DNA from: Corallococcus sp. AS-1-6
Lineage (GTDB): Bacteria; Myxococcota; Myxococcia; Myxococcales; Myxococcaceae
Assembly (NCBI RefSeq): GCF_020037015.1
Contig: NZ_JAIQDE010000023.1
Location: 91,915 to 155,914, forward strand
Direction of reading: 5' to 3'
DNA length: 64,000 bases
The position numbers were made by a program, and so were the translations under genes. Shown here one piece after another: positions 8,369-16,999 of the stretch (within the stretch, counting starts at the first letter, position 1; the number at the start of each line of letters is the position of its first letter). The notes below the pieces were generated by a model, which was not told the DNA's origin, did not search any database, and saw only the letters and a list, made by a program, of their open reading frames with translations.

Positions 8369-9766
8369 CTACTCGGCCGCGGGCTCCGCGTTCGCGTCCA
8401 CGGGCGCCGGCGCTTCGCGGTGCACAGGGGGGGAGGCGGCTCCGGCGACGGGCAGCCGGAGGATGAAGCGCGCACCGCCTTCGGCGCGGTTCTCCGCGTC
8501 CAGGGTGCCGCCCGCGCGCGCCACGTAGTCGCGGCAGAGCGCCAGGCCCAGGCCGGTGCCCTTGCCGGGCGGCTTCGTGGTGAAGAAGGGCTCGAAGAGG
8601 CGCGGCAGCGCGGCCTCGGGGATGCCCGGCCCGTTGTCCTCCACCTCCACCCGCACGCGGCCGTCCTCCATGCGCGCGCGCAGCGTCACGTGCGCGGGCT
8701 TGCTGGAGCGGGCAGCCTCCAGCGCGTCCGCGGCGTTGAGCAGCAGGTTCACCAGCACCTGCACCAGGTGGCGGGCCGTGACGCGCGCGGGGGACAGCCC
8801 CTGCGCCACGTCGCGCTCCACCACGCCCAGGCTGCGCAGGCGCACCGAGGCCAGCCGCTGGGCCTCGGCCAGCGCCTGCGCGACGTCACAGGACTCCTGC
8901 TCGTCGGGGGCCTCGCGGGAGAACTGGCGGAGGTCGGTGACGATTTGATGGATGCGCAGCACGCCCTGCTGCGTCTCCTCCAGCACGCGCCGCACGTCCT
9001 CCAGGTCGTCGGGCGCGCCGTGCGCCCATTCCTCCTGGAGGTAGTGCAGGTTCGACTTCACGTACGCGAGCGGGTTGTTCACCTCGTGGGCCACGCCCGC
9101 GGCCAACTGCCCCACCACCACCAGCCGCTCCACGTCCGCGCGCTGGCGCTCCACGCGCGCGCGGCGCGACTCGCTCTCCGCCAACTGGCGCAGGGCCTCC
9201 ACGCGCTCCAGGTGCGCGCTGCGCTCGGCCGCGCGCAGCTTGCGGAAGGTCTCCGCGCCGTGCGCGGACACCGCGAACACGAAGAGGAGGCTGAAGCACT
9301 GGCTGACGAACGCCGTGGACGGCACGTGCGCCAGCCACATCATCAGCACCACCGCCACCAGCGTGCCGCCGATGGCGGACCACACCGGCAGCCGCTGCCC
9401 GGGGATGAAGACGGCGACGAAGAGGGGCACCGTGTAGAACGACGGGAACAGCGGGCTCTCCGGGCCCCCGGTGAGCTGGATGCACACGGTGAGCGCCGAC
9501 AGGCTGACGGTGCCCGCCGCGATGCCGCTGAAGGGCGGGCGCAGCCACCCCGCGCCCACCAGGGTCCCCAGCGCGAGGAACGCCGCGGCCCAGACCCAGT
9601 GCACCGCGAGGAAGTCCGCGCGGAAGCCGCCCAGCACCAGCGGGTGCGCCAGCGAGCCCAGCAGGATGAGCAGCGCGCACCACCAATACGTGCGCCGCCG
9701 GACCCGCCGGCGGGCCCGGACATCCGCGTTCGCGTCATCCCACGCGCTGGAGGTTGGAGGCGTCAC
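8369..9766 (-). CDS. membrane sensor histidine kinase
   Basis: 465 residues from GTG 9766. Residues about 25-170 form around six membrane helices (ALLILLGSLAHPLVLGG, AAFLALGTLVGAGWL, LVAVVLMMWLA, LFVFAVSAHG), with no large periplasmic domain. A short coiled coil (about 175-215) leads to the HisKA box with His227 (VAHEVNNPLAYVKSN). The HATPase follows, with N box (NLLLNAADAL), G1 (EDNGPGI), F box (FEPFFTTKPPGKGTGLGL) and a C-terminal G2-type region. No response regulator is next to it. The GTG overlaps the TGA of a 17-codon ORF (GTGA), which in turn overlaps the PLD-like gene, so all three are probably translated as one coupled message. One extra G in the GGGG run would fuse the short ORF in frame, so a sequencing or evolutionary frameshift is an alternative. 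Confidence 0.85.
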   Translation of the reverse strand: MTPPTSSAWDDANADVRARRRVRRRTYWWCALLILLGSLAHPLVLGGFRADFLAVHWVWAAAFLALGTLVGAGWLRPPFSGIAAGTVSLSALTVCIQLTGGPESPLFPSFYTVPLFVAVFIPGQRLPVWSAIGGTLVAVVLMMWLAHVPSTAFVSQCFSLLFVFAVSAHGAETFRKLRAAERSAHLERVEALRQLAESESRRARVERQRADVERLVVVGQLAAGVAHEVNNPLAYVKSNLHYLQEEWAHGAPDDLEDVRRVLEETQQGVLRIHQIVTDLRQFSREAPDEQESCDVAQALAEAQRLASVRLRSLGVVERDVAQGLSPARVTARHLVQVLVNLLLNAADALEAARSSKPAHVTLRARMEDGRVRVEVEDNGPGIPEAALPRLFEPFFTTKPPGKGTGLGLALCRDYVARAGGTLDAENRAEGGARFILRLPVAGAASPPVHREAPAPVDANAEPAAE

Positions 9767-9816
9767 CCCGGACCGGTCCGCCCGGGCGCGTTGCGCGGCG
9801 CGAGGTACAGCGTCAT
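9763..9816 (-). CDS. 17-residue coupling/leader ORF between the PLD-like and kinase genes
   Basis: ATG 9816 has an excellent ribosome site (GGGAGGA, six bases upstream). It opens a 17-codon frame beginning MTLYLAPRNAPG and ending at TGA 9763-9765. Its ATG overlaps the stop of the upstream gene (ATGA), and its TGA overlaps the GTG of the kinase gene (GTGA). The double overlap suggests ribosomes are handed from gene to gene. It may instead be the true kinase N-terminus, with one base missing from the G run at 9766-9769. Confidence 0.45.
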   Translation of the reverse strand: MTLYLAPRNAPGRTGPG

Positions 9817-10442
9817 GTCGAGTCCTCCCGTGGACGTCGCAGCCGGCGGGACTTCCCCAAACGCACCGCGTCCCGTCCCCGTTTCTTCGCCTGTCCGCCG
9901 CCGGAGGGCAAGATGGGGTCAGGACACACCGCGCGGAGCCGGCACCCCCGGCACTCGGCGCCACTCCACACGGCCTCGAAGAGGGCGGTGGTCCGGTCGA
10001 TGGTGTCGAAGTCCTCCGTCACGAAACCCAGCTCGAAGTTGCGGACATCATCGCCCTTGGCGCCCAGTCCCGCGCCGGTGAGGTTGGCACTCCCCAGGTA
10101 GACCCAGGCGCCGTCCACCACCACCGCCTTGAAGTGGACGCGCGGGCACACCTTCAGTTCCAGCCCGCCCTTCACCAGCCGGGAGCGCGCGTCGAACGCG
10201 GCCCGGAACGGCCGGCTGGGCAGCTCCGCGTGCAACAGCCGCAGCGCCACGCCCCGCGCGGCCAGCCCGTCCAGCACCTCCAGGAGCGGCACGAACGCCC
10301 CCTTCGAGCGCTCCACGTACATGGCCTTCACGTTGGCGGTGGCCATCCACACCGACTCGCGCGCGTGGGCCAGCTTGCGCAGCACCACCTCCTGGTAGAG
10401 CGCGCTCCCCGACAGCAGCTCCGCGTCGATGGGCCTCATCAT
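9813..10442 (-). CDS. phospholipase-D-like domain protein
   Basis: 209 residues. A single PLD-type catalytic motif is present: His103-x-Lys105 with Asp110 (HFKAVVVDGAWVYLGSANLTG), followed by a typical NFELGF strand. Enzymes with one such half usually act as homodimers and may be nucleases or phosphodiesterases (Nuc/KilA-like) rather than lipases. The C-terminus adds a Cys cluster (C164, C167, C173) and a very basic tail (KKRGRDAVRLGKSRRLRR), which would fit nucleic-acid binding. No signal peptide is visible. Two consecutive ATG codons could serve as the start. It is the first gene of the coupled kinase chain and is divergent from the tetR-like gene. Confidence 0.75.
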   Translation of the reverse strand: MMRPIDAELLSGSALYQEVVLRKLAHARESVWMATANVKAMYVERSKGAFVPLLEVLDGLAARGVALRLLHAELPSRPFRAAFDARSRLVKGGLELKVCPRVHFKAVVVDGAWVYLGSANLTGAGLGAKGDDVRNFELGFVTEDFDTIDRTTALFEAVWSGAECRGCRLRAVCPDPILPSGGGQAKKRGRDAVRLGKSRRLRRPREDST

Positions 10443-10536
10443 GTCACCCAGCGTCGCACACGGGATTACACGATTCCATCCCCCTCCCCTGGCGAACGTC
10501 CTGCGGTGGAAGGAGCCCCGGACACCGGCTTGACCG

Positions 10537-10551
10537 ATGACCGGCGGTCAT
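10537..10551. promoter_or_regulatory. palindromic operator for the TetR-family regulator
   Basis: ATGACCGGCGGTCAT is a perfect inverted repeat of seven bases per arm around a central G, 14 bases before the regulator start. A further half-site, TGACCG, lies just upstream at 10531-10536. TGACCG-N-CGGTCA matches the size and symmetry of operators bound by TetR dimers, so autoregulation and control of the following dehydrogenase genes are likely. Confidence 0.7.
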
Positions 10552-10564
10552 TTAACTCCAGGTC

Positions 10565-11236
10565 ATGGCGGGAGCACTGGCCGCGAAGCGGGTCGTGCCG
10601 CTGCGGGCGCGGCGGGACGAGGACAAGGAAGCGCGGCGGCGGGAGCTGCTGGACGCGGCGCGCGCGCTGTTCGAGGCCACGTCGTTCGCCGAGGTGAAGA
10701 TGGCGGACGTCGCGGCGCGCACGGGCCTGGCGAAGGGGACGGTGTTCCTCTACTTCCCGACGAAGGAGGCGCTGTTCCTGGCGCTCCTGGACGACCTGCT
10801 CACCGCGTGGTTCGCGAAGCTGAACGGGTGCCTGGCGGAGGGCGGCACGTGGACGGCCCACCAGTTGGCGCGCGCGGTGGCCGGGTCGCTGGAGGGCGAG
10901 GAGACCTTCACGCGGCTGCTGGCGCTGGCGCAGACGGTGCTGGAGCAGAACGTGACGGTGGCGCAGGCCCAGGCCTTCAAGGAGCGCGTGCTCGTGTCCA
11001 TGGGGACGACGTCCGCGCTGCTCCAGGCGCGGCTGCCCTTCCTCACGCCGGAGACGGCGGGCCAGCTCATCCGCTACGTGCACGCGCTGGTGACGGGCCT
11101 GCGGCAGATGGCGGACATCGCGCCCGTGGCGCGCGAGGTGCTGACGCTGCCGCACATGGCGCCGCTGCGCGTGGACTTCACCGCCGAGCTGACGGCGGCC
11201 ATCACCACCCTTCTTCGCGGGCTCGGGGCCCGCTGA
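10565..11236 (+). CDS. TetR-family transcriptional regulator
   Basis: 223 residues. The N-terminal DNA-binding domain spans about residues 22-70, with helix 2 and recognition helix 3 in FAEVKMADVAARTGLAKGTVFLYFPTKEAL, the TetR signature. The helical C-terminal ligand/dimer domain is unassigned. TetR repressors are released by small ligands, often fatty, aromatic or aldehyde compounds. It is first in a likely operon: 33 bases separate it from the first aldehyde dehydrogenase, and the second follows. A palindromic operator lies immediately upstream, so it probably represses itself and the dehydrogenases until an aldehyde or its precursor appears. The inducer is inferred. Confidence 0.9.
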   Translation: MAGALAAKRVVPLRARRDEDKEARRRELLDAARALFEATSFAEVKMADVAARTGLAKGTVFLYFPTKEALFLALLDDLLTAWFAKLNGCLAEGGTWTAHQLARAVAGSLEGEETFTRLLALAQTVLEQNVTVAQAQAFKERVLVSMGTTSALLQARLPFLTPETAGQLIRYVHALVTGLRQMADIAPVAREVLTLPHMAPLRVDFTAELTAAITTLLRGLGAR

Positions 11237-11269
11237 CCCTTTGCGCATTTCCTGAAACGGAGCCCTGTC

Positions 11270-12721
11270 ATGCTGGAAGCCGTCGCGTCCCTCCTTCCCC
11301 AGGCCTCGGTCGAAGTGGACCGCATCCGCGCGGTGTTCGAGTCGCAGCGCGCGAACCGCTGGAACCTGTCGCGCAGCACTCCAGCGGAGCGCATCGCGAG
11401 GCTGCGCAAGCTGCGCGAGGCCATCATCGCGCGGCGCGAGCAGTTGGCGGAGGCCATCCACCAGGACTTCCGCAAGCCGGCGATGGAGGTGGAGCTGACG
11501 GAGATCCACCCGACGCTGGAGGAGCTGAACCACACGGTGAAGCACCTGAAGTCGTGGATGAAGCCCAAGCGGGTGGCGACGCCGCTGACGCTCAAGGGCG
11601 CGTCCAGCCACGTGCGCTTCGAGGCGAAGGGCGTGGTGGTCATCCTGTCGCCGTGGAACTACCCGTTCCAGTTGCTGGCGGCGCCGCTCATCGCGGCCAT
11701 CGCCGCGGGCAACGCGGTGATGCTCAAGCCCAGTGAGAAGACGCCGCACACGTCGCGCTTCCTGGCGAAGCTGGTGCGGGACGTGTACCCGGAGAACGAG
11801 GTGGCGGTGTTCGAGGGCGGCGCGGAGGTGGCGGAGGCGCTGCTCCAGCACCCGTTCGACCACTTCTTCTTCACGGGCAACCCGAACATCGGCCGCAAGG
11901 TGATGGCGGCGGCGACGAAGTTCCTGTCCAGCGTGACGCTGGAGCTGGGCGGCAAGTCGCCGGTCATCATCGATGAGTCCGCGAACCTGAAGGCGGCGGC
12001 GGAGGCGCTGGCGTGGGGCAAGTTCGTCAACGCGGGCCAGACGTGCGTGGCGCCGGACTACATCTACGTGCCGGCGTCGAAGCAGCAGGCGTTCCTGGAG
12101 GCGTTCAAGGCGGTGCTGACGCGCTTCTACGGCGCGACGGAGGCCGAGCGGCAGGCCAGCCCGGACTTCGCGCGGGTGGTGGACCCGGCGGCGTGGAGGC
12201 GGCTCAAGGAGGTGCTCGACCGCACGGTCGCCGCGGGGGCGAAGGTGGAGGCGGGCGGCACGGCGGACGGGCCGTCCCGGTACGTGGCCCCCACCGTGTT
12301 GTCCGGGGTGACGACGCAGATGCCCATCATGGAGGCCGAAATCTTCGGGCCGGTGTTGCCGGTGCTGACGTACGAGCGGCGCGAGGAGGTCTACGCGCAC
12401 ATCAACGAAGGCGGGAAGCCGCTGGCGCTGTACGTGTTCTCGCAGGACTCGAAGGTGGTGGAGGAGGTGCTCCAGCACACGACGTCCGGCGGGGTGGTGG
12501 TGAACAACGTGCTCATCCACGTGGCGAACCCGAACCTGCCGTTTGGCGGGGTGGGGATGAGCGGGCTGGGGAACTACCACGGGCACTACGGCTTCAAGAC
12601 GTTCAGCCACGAGCGGGCCGTGATGGTCCAGTGGATGAAGTCGCTGGCCGCGGTGTTCTTCCCGCCGTATCGGGGAAAGACCCAGGAATGGGCTTCCAAG
12701 GCGACCCGGATGCTGGAGTAG
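11270..12721 (+). CDS. aldehyde dehydrogenase, class-3/coniferyl-aldehyde type
   Basis: 483 residues. It oxidises aldehydes to acids with NAD(P)+. Catalytic Cys259 lies in NAGQTC and the general base Glu225 in LELGGKS. The cofactor loop FFTGNPNIGRKV and the strand PWNYPF are present. The pattern SPWNYPFQLL, KPSEKTPHTS and the C-terminal PFGGVGMSGLGNYHGHYGF is characteristic of class 3 (fatty/aromatic aldehyde) enzymes, which are somewhat short at the N-terminus. Such enzymes are soluble or loosely membrane-bound. ATG 11270 follows a weak purine-rich site (GAAACGGAG). It is co-directional with the TetR gene and followed 27 bases later by a close paralog. Confidence 0.92.
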   Translation: MLEAVASLLPQASVEVDRIRAVFESQRANRWNLSRSTPAERIARLRKLREAIIARREQLAEAIHQDFRKPAMEVELTEIHPTLEELNHTVKHLKSWMKPKRVATPLTLKGASSHVRFEAKGVVVILSPWNYPFQLLAAPLIAAIAAGNAVMLKPSEKTPHTSRFLAKLVRDVYPENEVAVFEGGAEVAEALLQHPFDHFFFTGNPNIGRKVMAAATKFLSSVTLELGGKSPVIIDESANLKAAAEALAWGKFVNAGQTCVAPDYIYVPASKQQAFLEAFKAVLTRFYGATEAERQASPDFARVVDPAAWRRLKEVLDRTVAAGAKVEAGGTADGPSRYVAPTVLSGVTTQMPIMEAEIFGPVLPVLTYERREEVYAHINEGGKPLALYVFSQDSKVVEEVLQHTTSGGVVVNNVLIHVANPNLPFGGVGMSGLGNYHGHYGFKTFSHERAVMVQWMKSLAAVFFPPYRGKTQEWASKATRMLE

Positions 12722-12748
12722 GTCCCGGGCTGGGAGAGAGGAACCGGC

Positions 12749-14188
12749 ATGCGCGTGGTGTCAGTGGAGGAGGCCCTGGTCCCGGGAGACCTGCAGGCGG
12801 TGTTCGACCGCCTCCAGGCGCGCCGCTGGGAGCTGGCGAAGACAGGGCCGAAGGAGCGCCTCGCGCGGCTGGAGAAGCTCAAGGCGCTGCTGCTGGAGCG
12901 GCGTGAGGAGCTGGCGGACGCGCTGCACGAGGACTTCCGCAAGCCGCCCGCGGAGGTGGAGGCGACGGAGATATTGCCCGTGCTGCTGGAGCTGGCGCAC
13001 GTGCAGAAGCACCTGAAGGCGTGGATGAAGCCGCGCAGGGTGGGCGCGCCGCTGCTGCTCACGGGAACCAAGAGCGAGGTGCACCCGGAGCCCAGGGGCG
13101 TGGTGCTCATCCTGGCGCCGTGGAACTACCCGTTCCACCTGCTGGTGTCGCCGCTGGTGGCGGCGGTGGCGGCGGGCAACGCCGTGCTGTGCAAGCCGAG
13201 CGAGAAGACGCCGGGCACGGCGCGCTTCCTGGCGCAGTTGCTGCGGGACGTGTTTCCGCAGGACGAGGTGGCGCTGGTGGAGGGTGGCGCGGAGGTGGGC
13301 GAGGCGTTGCTGCGGCTGCCGTTCGACCACTTCTTCTTCACGGGCGGGCCGCGCGTGGGGCGGAGGGTGATGGAGGCGGCGGCGAGGCACCTGGCGGGGG
13401 TGACGCTGGAGCTGGGTGGCAAGTCGCCGGTCATCGTGGACGCGTCAGCGGACGTGGACGCGGCGGCGGAGCGGATTGTCTGGGGCAAGTTCCTGAACGC
13501 GGGGCAGACGTGCATCGCGCCGGACCACGTCTGGGTGCACGCGTCGAAGGAGGAGGCGCTGCTGTCCGGGATGAAGTCCGCGCTGGAGCGCTTCTACGGG
13601 AAGACGGAGGAGGCGCGGCGGGCGACGCCGGACTTCTGCCGGATGGTGGATGACGGCGCGTACAAGCGCGTGTGCCGGCTGCTGGATGAATCCGTGGCGG
13701 GAGGCGCGCGGGTGGTGGCGGGGGGCGGCGTGCACGCGGAGACGCGCTACATCGCGCCGACGGTGCTGGCGGACGTGACGCCGGAGTCCGCGGTGATGGA
13801 TGAAGAGATTTTCGGGCCGCTGTTGCCGGTGCTGCGCTTCGAGTCCCTGGATGAAGTGGTGGCGCAGGTGCGCGCGGGGGGCAAGCCGCTGGCCCTGTAT
13901 GTCTTCAGCCACGAAGAGGCCACGGTGGAGCGCCTGCTGAAGGAGACGAGCGCGGGCGGCACGGTGGTGAACAACGTGGTGTTGCACAACGTGAACCCGC
14001 ACCTGCCATTCGGAGGCGTGGGCCAGAGCGGCCTGGGCGCGTACCACGGCGAAGCGGGCTTCAAGGCCTTCAGCCACGAGCGCGCGGTCGTGCGGCAGGG
14101 CCGTACGGCCTTCACGAACCTCTTCTTCCCACCCTACCGGGGCAAGGCCCAGCGCCTAGCCCGACTCGCGAGCAAGCTGTTCGAATAG
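12749..14188 (+). CDS. aldehyde dehydrogenase, second class-3 paralog
   Basis: 479 residues and very similar to the preceding gene. Catalytic Cys255 is in NAGQTC, Glu221 in LELGGKS, and the PWNYPF, FFTGGPRVG and C-terminal PFGGVGQSGLGAYHGEAGF motifs are all intact. Both copies therefore look active. The arrangement suggests an old tandem duplication, with possible division of substrate range or dimer mixing. The start ATG 12749 is preceded by GGGAGAGAGG. It closes the TetR-controlled operon. Nothing nearby shows the physiological aldehyde; lipid-derived long-chain aldehydes are one possibility. Confidence 0.92.
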   Translation: MRVVSVEEALVPGDLQAVFDRLQARRWELAKTGPKERLARLEKLKALLLERREELADALHEDFRKPPAEVEATEILPVLLELAHVQKHLKAWMKPRRVGAPLLLTGTKSEVHPEPRGVVLILAPWNYPFHLLVSPLVAAVAAGNAVLCKPSEKTPGTARFLAQLLRDVFPQDEVALVEGGAEVGEALLRLPFDHFFFTGGPRVGRRVMEAAARHLAGVTLELGGKSPVIVDASADVDAAAERIVWGKFLNAGQTCIAPDHVWVHASKEEALLSGMKSALERFYGKTEEARRATPDFCRMVDDGAYKRVCRLLDESVAGGARVVAGGGVHAETRYIAPTVLADVTPESAVMDEEIFGPLLPVLRFESLDEVVAQVRAGGKPLALYVFSHEEATVERLLKETSAGGTVVNNVVLHNVNPHLPFGGVGQSGLGAYHGEAGFKAFSHERAVVRQGRTAFTNLFFPPYRGKAQRLARLASKLFE

Positions 14189-14201
14189 GCTGGGAGGCAC
14201 G

Positions 14202-14735
14202 ATGAGCTCCGACAACGCACCGCCGCGACCTGGCCGGCTGACGACCGACAGGCGATGGGCCTGGCACTGCATGCTGATGTGGTCAGGTGCATGGTTTTGG
14301 ATGAGCTCGGCGAGCCCAGCCGCACCGGATGCATCCCTGTTCGCTCGACTCCGCCAGGGCATGACACGAGCCGAAGCGGAAGCGCTCGGACAAGGCGCCA
14401 CACTGGGCGGATACCCGGGGAAGGTGACCTACGGGTTCTCCCCCAATGGGCAGCTTGAGAACTTCAGGATCTCGGCCTTCCACCGGGAAGCGCGCTGCGC
14501 AACGGCGTTCAAGGCCCTCCACGATGAGGTAGTTTCTGCATTGGGTTCTCCCACCTCCACCGATCGTGAGGTGGAAGGAAAGCAGTGCGAGAACTGGACC
14601 CTCAGTGACTCAGCGATTCGCATCTGCTGCAGACAAGCCAGCCCGGTGGACGGCGGAACCGGCTGGATGCTCCTGACGGCGATCAAGTCCTTCTCTCCCC
14701 ATGAGAAGTTCGACATCAGCAATGGAATCCACTGA
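14202..14735 (+). CDS. hypothetical secreted protein
   Basis: 177 residues starting after a good ribosome site (GGGAGGCACG). After a polar N-terminus of about 17 residues there is one hydrophobic stretch (WHCMLMWSGAWFWMSSA), then ASPAAP, suggesting an export signal or anchor. The rest is a small mixed domain with the pattern RQGMTRAEAEALG, YGFSPNGQLENFRIS and four spaced Cys (CATAF, QCENW, ICC), resembling the small SmpA/OmlA-like fold in its GMTRxEAEAL helix only. It may be co-transcribed with the dehydrogenases (13 bases apart). Codon use is less GC-rich than in the neighbours. No function is assigned. Confidence 0.6.
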   Translation: MSSDNAPPRPGRLTTDRRWAWHCMLMWSGAWFWMSSASPAAPDASLFARLRQGMTRAEAEALGQGATLGGYPGKVTYGFSPNGQLENFRISAFHREARCATAFKALHDEVVSALGSPTSTDREVEGKQCENWTLSDSAIRICCRQASPVDGGTGWMLLTAIKSFSPHEKFDISNGIH

Positions 14736-14771
14736 AAGACAAACGCCCAGAGCGTCTCCACGCCCTGGGCG
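14735..14771 (-). terminator. intrinsic terminator of the ABC-F gene
   Basis: Reading the minus strand, CGCCCAG, an inner GCGT-GGAG-ACGC hairpin, then CTGGGCG are followed by TTTGTCTTT. The stem has seven outer and four inner pairs, with a T-rich tail 10 to 46 bases after the ABC-F stop. This is the most classical terminator seen in the window. Confidence 0.8.
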
Positions 14772-14780
14772 CCCGGTACA

Positions 14781-16403
14781 TCAGCTCCGCAGGCCCGGGG
14801 CTTCCTGGCCCGTGCGCGCGACGTACTCCGTGTAGCCGCCGCCGTACTTGTGGATGCCGTCCGGCGTCAGTTCCAGCACGCGGTTGGACAGCGCTCCCAG
14901 GAAGTGCCGGTCGTGGGACACGAACAACATCGTGCCCTCGTAGCGCGACAGCGCCGTGATCAGCATCTCCTTCGTGCCCATGTCCAGGTGGTTCGTGGGC
15001 TCGTCCAGCACCAGGAAGTTCGGCGGGTCGTAGAGCATCTGCGCCATCACCAGACGCGCCTTCTCTCCTCCCGACAACACCCGGCACTTCTTCTCCACCT
15101 CGTCGCCGCTGAAGCCGAAGCAGCCCGCCAGCGCCCTCAGCGAACCCTGCCCCGCCCTCGGGAACGCGTCCGACAACTGCTCGAAGACCGTCTTCTCTCC
15201 GTCCAGCAGGTCCATGGCGTGCTGCGCGAAGTAGCCCATCTTCACGCTGCCACCCAGCGCCACCGTGCCTTCATCCGGCTGCGTCGTGCCCGTCACCAGC
15301 TTCAGCAACGTGGACTTGCCCGCGCCGTTCACGCCCATCACGCACCAGCGCTCCGCGCGGCGCACCAGGAAGTCCAGGCCGTCGTAGATGGTCCGCTTGC
15401 CGTAACCCTTGCTCACGTTCTTCAGGTTCACCACGTCGTCACCGGAACGCGGCGGCGGCTGGAACTCGAAGAGCACCGTGGAGCGGCGCTTGGGCGGCTC
15501 CACCTTTTCAATCTTCTCCAGCTTCTTCACCCGGCTCTGCACCTGCGCCGCGTGCGACGCACGGGCCTTGAACCGCTCGATGAACTTGATCTCCTTCGCG
15601 AGCATCGCCTGCTGGCGCTCGTACTGCGCCTGCTGCTGCGCCTCGTTCTGCGCGCGCTGCTGCTCGTAGAAGTCGTAGTTGCCCGAGTACGTCGTCAGCG
15701 AACCGCCGTCGATTTCGACCACCTTCGTCACGATGCGGTTCATGAACTCGCGATCGTGCGACGTCATCAGCAGCGCGCCCTCGTACCCCTTGAGGAAGCT
15801 CTCCAGCCAGATGAGCGATTCGATGTCCAGGTGGTTGGAGGGCTCGTCCAGGAACATGGCGTCCGGGCGCATCAGGAGGATGCGGGCCAGCGCCACGCGC
15901 ATCTTCCAACCGCCGGACAGCTTGCCCACGTCGCCGTCCATCATCTCCTCGCTGAAGCCCAGGCCCGCGAGGATTTCGCGCGCGCGGCCCTCCAGCGCGT
16001 ACCCGCCCAGCTCCTCGAAGCGGCCCTGCACGACGCCGTAGCGCTCGACGAGCTTCTCCATGTTGTCCGCCTGGTCCGGGTCCCCCATGGCGGCTTCCAG
16101 CGCCTTCATCTCCGCCGCCACGGTGCTCACCGGGCCCGCGCCGTCCATGACCTCGGACACCGCGCTGCGGCCGTTCATCTCACCGACGTCCTGGCTGAAG
16201 TAGCCAATGGTGACGCCCCGGTCGATGGAGACCTGTCCCTCGTCCGGGTACTCCTGGCCGGTCATCATCCGGAACAGCGTCGTCTTGCCCGCGCCGTTCG
16301 GGCCCACCAGGCCCACCTTTTCGCCCTTGTGGAGCGCGGCCGACGCCTCCACGAAGAGGAGCTGCTGACCGTGCTGCTTGCCGATGTTGTCGAGACGGAT
16401 CAT
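14781..16403 (-). CDS. ABC-F family ATPase (ribosome-associated translation factor type)
   Basis: 540 residues with two ATP-binding cassettes and no membrane helices. The first Walker A is GPNGAGKTT (about residues 35-43), with signature LSGGWKMRVALA and DEPSNHLD. The second is GVNGAGKST, with LSGGEKARLVMA and DEPTNHLD. Between them lies the long charged P-site linker (about 245-320, with Gln-rich QNEAQQQAQYERQQ and RASHAAQVQSRVKKLEK) that enters the ribosomal E/P region in ABC-F proteins. It resembles the YbiT/EttA group rather than antibiotic-resistance members, but that split cannot be decided by eye. ATG 16403 begins MIRLDNIGK; upstream in-frame sequence looks untranslated. A good terminator follows. 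Confidence 0.92.
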   Translation of the reverse strand: MIRLDNIGKQHGQQLLFVEASAALHKGEKVGLVGPNGAGKTTLFRMMTGQEYPDEGQVSIDRGVTIGYFSQDVGEMNGRSAVSEVMDGAGPVSTVAAEMKALEAAMGDPDQADNMEKLVERYGVVQGRFEELGGYALEGRAREILAGLGFSEEMMDGDVGKLSGGWKMRVALARILLMRPDAMFLDEPSNHLDIESLIWLESFLKGYEGALLMTSHDREFMNRIVTKVVEIDGGSLTTYSGNYDFYEQQRAQNEAQQQAQYERQQAMLAKEIKFIERFKARASHAAQVQSRVKKLEKIEKVEPPKRRSTVLFEFQPPPRSGDDVVNLKNVSKGYGKRTIYDGLDFLVRRAERWCVMGVNGAGKSTLLKLVTGTTQPDEGTVALGGSVKMGYFAQHAMDLLDGEKTVFEQLSDAFPRAGQGSLRALAGCFGFSGDEVEKKCRVLSGGEKARLVMAQMLYDPPNFLVLDEPTNHLDMGTKEMLITALSRYEGTMLFVSHDRHFLGALSNRVLELTPDGIHKYGGGYTEYVARTGQEAPGLRS

Positions 16404-16562
16404 GTGCGTACCGAAAAGGCCCGGGGAATCAGGCGGCGCGCCCTTATGCCACGAGCCGCCCGCCGGAGGGATGCTTCCGAACCCCCAACGGCCCCAGGTC
16501 CTTCCACGCAACCGGGCAGGCAGGCCCCCGCCCGGGATTCCGCCCGGCTTGAAACGTGAGGC

Positions 16563-16925
16563 TCAGGCGTCCCGGTGCACCGTGCCCGGGGAGAACGCCG
16601 GGGTGCAGATGGCCACGTACTCCGCGCCTTCCTCGTCGGGGGTGCTGTAGCGGACCCACTCGCCGGGCTCGCACACCACCGCCTGGCCGGCGTGGACGTC
16701 CATCACCCCGCCCTTGTGCTCCACCCGCAGCGTGCCCGCGAGCACCATGGTGATCTCCCGGAACTCGGGCGTCTGGCCGGGCTCCTCCCACCCGCCGGGG
16801 CTGCGCATGTGGGCCACGCTGATGTTGGACGTCTTGGAGTTCACCCGGCCCACGTACTCGTCGATGAGCTTCGGCTTGTTGCCCACGGCCGTCACACGGA
16901 TGGGCTTCGGGATGAGCGTGGGCAT
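16563..16925 (-). CDS. small cupin-domain protein
   Basis: 120 residues forming one cupin barrel. The first cupin motif region (about 50-70) is REITMVLAGTLRVEHKGG and the second is AGQAVVCEPGEWVRYSTPDEEGAEYV. The usual His ligands of motif 1 are mostly replaced (EFREI in place of HxH), so metal binding is uncertain; a sensory or isomerase-like role is equally possible. GGAG lies seven bases before ATG 16925 and one base before ATG 16931, so the inner start is preferred. It is the next gene upstream of the ABC-F gene on the same strand but 160 bases away, so co-transcription is uncertain. Confidence 0.75.
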   Translation of the reverse strand: MPTLIPKPIRVTAVGNKPKLIDEYVGRVNSKTSNISVAHMRSPGGWEEPGQTPEFREITMVLAGTLRVEHKGGVMDVHAGQAVVCEPGEWVRYSTPDEEGAEYVAICTPAFSPGTVHRDA

Positions 16926-16999
16926 GCGCATGCTCCAGGTCGTGATGGAGGGAAAAGCAGCAATCCCTACCCTATCAGCGCGTGACGTAGAGTGCAGCC

